Of a stretch of 7,776 nucleotides of DNA, positions 4,978 through 7,776 are shown piece by piece. The DNA comes from Pseudomonadota bacterium. Its GTDB lineage: Bacteria > Pseudomonadota > Alphaproteobacteria > Rhizobiales > Xanthobacteraceae. Positions within the stretch are counted from its first letter, which is position 1; every line of letters starts with the position of its first letter. A model generated the notes under the pieces. It worked only from the letters and a program-made list of their open reading frames with translations. It ran no database searches and had not been told where the DNA came from. The translations under genes and the position numbers were made by a program. The stretch spans positions 1 through 7,776 of the forward strand of contig JAEZEU010000023.1 in NCBI GenBank assembly GCA_023432885.1, given 5' to 3'.

Positions 4978-5562
4978 CTAATGGGCGTGTTCCCGCGTGG
5001 CCTCGGCGACCGCCGCATTGGAAATCCGATCAACGATCGCAATCCCGACGGCCGAGAGGATGAATACCGTATGGATGATGGTCTGCCACATCACACCGGC
5101 CTCGGTGTAGGTGGTCTTGCCCGATGTCAATCCGCCGGCCTCGATGAAGGTGCGCAGCAGATGGATGGAGGAAATGCCGATGATGGCCATCGCCAGCTTG
5201 ATTTTCAGCACGCTGGCATTGACGTGGCTGAGCCATTCCGGCTCATCGGGATGGCCCTTCAGGTTGAGGCGCGAGACAAAGGTCTCATAGCCGCCGACGA
5301 TCACCATCACGAGCAGGTTCGAAATCATGACGACATCGATCAGGCCCAACACGGCCAGCATGATCTGTTGCTCGGTGAAATCAAAGGAGTGGGCAAAGAG
5401 GTGCCACAGTTCCTTCAGAAACAGCACGACATAAACGGCCTGGGCTACGATCAAGCCGACATAGAGCGGCAATTGCAGCCAGCGGGAGCCGAAGATCAGC
5501 ATCGGGATCGGGCCGAGGGACTTGCGCTTCCTCGGCTCACGCACTTCTGAGGCGGCGGACAT
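4978..5562 (-). CDS. UPF0114/YqhA-type inner membrane protein (TIGR00645)
   Basis: This 194-residue integral membrane protein has about four transmembrane helices, near residues 31-53, 68-90, 118-138 and 157-178. The N-terminus is basic (REPRKRK) and probably cytoplasmic. The segment GLIDVVMISNLLVMVIVGGYETFVS (73-97) is the signature that marks the UPF0114/YqhA family, and LKIKLAMAIIGISSIHLLRTF in the third helix also fits. The length is typical. The function of the family is not established; the helix count suggests a small channel or transporter-like protein, but nothing here proves it. The ATG at 5562 lacks a clear Shine-Dalgarno. The gene lies between ettA (upstream, same strand, 160 bases away) and the transglycosylase gene (75 bases downstream). 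Confidence 0.9.
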   Translation of the reverse strand: MSAASEVREPRKRKSLGPIPMLIFGSRWLQLPLYVGLIVAQAVYVVLFLKELWHLFAHSFDFTEQQIMLAVLGLIDVVMISNLLVMVIVGGYETFVSRLNLKGHPDEPEWLSHVNASVLKIKLAMAIIGISSIHLLRTFIEAGGLTSGKTTYTEAGVMWQTIIHTVFILSAVGIAIVDRISNAAVAEATREHAH

Positions 5563-5630
5563 TCTGATGGACTCGATAAGAGATTGCGGAGCGAGGCCCC
5601 TATCTACGTAATCCCGCCGCGCCGAGAAGT

Positions 5631-5664
5631 GACAACTCGCCGCAGGCGACTTTCAAAAGTTGTC
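5631..5664 (-). other. nested inverted repeats between ettA and the UPF0114 gene
   Basis: GACAACT (5631-5637) pairs with AGTTGTC (5658-5664), and within it TCGCC (5637-5641) pairs with GGCGA (5645-5649). In the minus-strand RNA this would lie about 60-90 bases after the ettA stop. No T-tract follows. The left arm also contains TTGTCA on the minus strand (5635-5630), a -35-like hexamer for the UPF0114 gene, but no good -10 follows. It may be an ettA 3' structure or a regulatory site. Confidence 0.3.
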
Positions 5665-5722
5665 GGCTGGCGGCCGGCATATAGCGTGCGCGGACCGCAC
5701 ACACCGTGCGATCTCGCAGCAA

Positions 5723-7372
<1,650 letters not shown>

Positions 7373-7419
7373 CGCGATCCCTTGGAAGCCCTTGGATTTG
7401 GGGAAAATTTGCTGCCGCT

Positions 7420-7448
7420 GACATAGCTGCGCTGGCCCAAAAGGGCAA
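7420..7448 (-). promoter_or_regulatory. candidate ettA promoter (-35/-10)
   Basis: On the minus strand TTGCCC (7448-7443, 4 of 6) and TATGTC (7425-7420, 3 of 6) are exactly 17 bases apart. This would give a transcript start near 7413 and a leader of about 40 bases before the ATG at 7372. It agrees with the chosen start, but the hexamers are only moderate matches. Confidence 0.45.
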
Positions 7449-7626
7449 CCGCAGGAACCCCGTTTTCGATCCATTCACCACGGATGAATACGGGACGGTC
7501 ACCATACCGGCGGCGATCCCGGCAATTGAAACCAACTCTTAAAGAATCGGGCCAAAGCTCGTTTCATCGCGGCGAAATACGCCCAACACAGCAAAAAGCC
7601 GCGGCGAAAACAACGGGTCCTGCGTC

Positions 7627-7776
7627 ATGGCTACGATCGCATCAGCCACCCCTCCCGCTCCTGCCACCGGTCACATCGCCTCGGCAAAGCCGTTCGCCGA
7701 ACTCTGCGCCTTCTGGCGGGCCTTCTTCGCCAGGGCGTTCAACCCCTATCGCCCGGAACTGCACTATATGCGCGGC
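7627..7776 (+). CDS. unrecognised protein, first 50 codons
   Basis: An ATG at 7627 opens a frame that runs without a stop to the end of the window (50 residues). It begins with an Ala/Pro/Thr-rich stretch (MATIASATPPAPATGH), then FAELCAFWRAFFARAFNP (23-40), an aromatic amphipathic segment, and PELHYMRG at the edge. There is no clear signal peptide and no strong Shine-Dalgarno before the ATG, so the start could differ. It diverges from ettA, and the 254-base gap 7373-7626 would hold both promoters. I do not recognise the family from this much sequence. Confidence 0.5.
   Translation, partial: MATIASATPPAPATGHIASAKPFAELCAFWRAFFARAFNPYRPELHYMRG

Noticed and set aside
4915..5550. 211-codon plus-strand frame opposite the UPF0114 gene
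   Set aside because: Antisense shadow of a clear membrane protein; its composition (His/Asp/Gln-rich) reflects complementary codons.
7373..7474. 34-residue N-terminal extension of EttA from an ATG at 7474
   Set aside because: The extension is not EttA-like and would contain the candidate promoter; the ATG at 7372 has a good Shine-Dalgarno and the family N-terminus.

Overview
The window looks like ordinary chromosome from a GC-rich alphaproteobacterium of the order Hyphomicrobiales, most likely Bradyrhizobium or a close relative such as Rhodopseudomonas. The reasons are the high GC content, a perfect Irr-type iron control element next to a bacterioferritin gene, a GGCCGGGCTT-type intergenic palindrome of the kind I remember from that group, and the style of the proteins. 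The genus is an inference; no rRNA or tRNA is present.

Layout, left to right. (1) Plus strand: the 3' part of a MetX-like alpha/beta hydrolase (1-567), then a flavin-binding PPOX-type protein (634-1236) that starts with TTG behind a good Shine-Dalgarno. (2) A palindromic intergenic repeat (1266-1343) lies between convergent genes. (3) Minus strand: an iron storage pair, bfd (2271-2011) upstream of bfr (1875-1390). A perfect Irr box (1920-1936) sits in front of bfr and a degenerate one (2385-2401) in front of bfd. (4) A gene-poor stretch (2272-2804). (5) Plus strand: two small secreted proteins (2805-3059 and 3287-3580) that share a C-terminal Cys-x7-WDG-aromatic-x-WR motif. The second ends at a strong intrinsic terminator (3609-3636). 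(6) Minus strand: a UPF0114/YqhA-type membrane protein (5562-4978), then an MltB-like lytic transglycosylase with a C-terminal peptidoglycan-binding domain (4902-3655). (7) Minus strand: ettA, an ABC-F translation factor (7372-5723), with a plausible sigma-70-type promoter. (8) Plus strand: the first 50 codons of an unrecognised gene (7627 to the edge), divergent from ettA.

The clearest functional unit is bfd-bfr. Bfr oxidises and stores iron, and Bfd supplies electrons to release it. The two Irr-like sites suggest that both are shut off when iron is scarce. The other genes (cell wall lysis, ribosome energy sensing, flavoprotein, hydrolase) are housekeeping or unassigned and show no joint pathway. 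I saw no mobile element, CRISPR array, prophage or defence cassette. The least explained items are the paired Cys-WDG secreted proteins, the extra cysteines in Bfd, and the weak second Irr box with its long leader.
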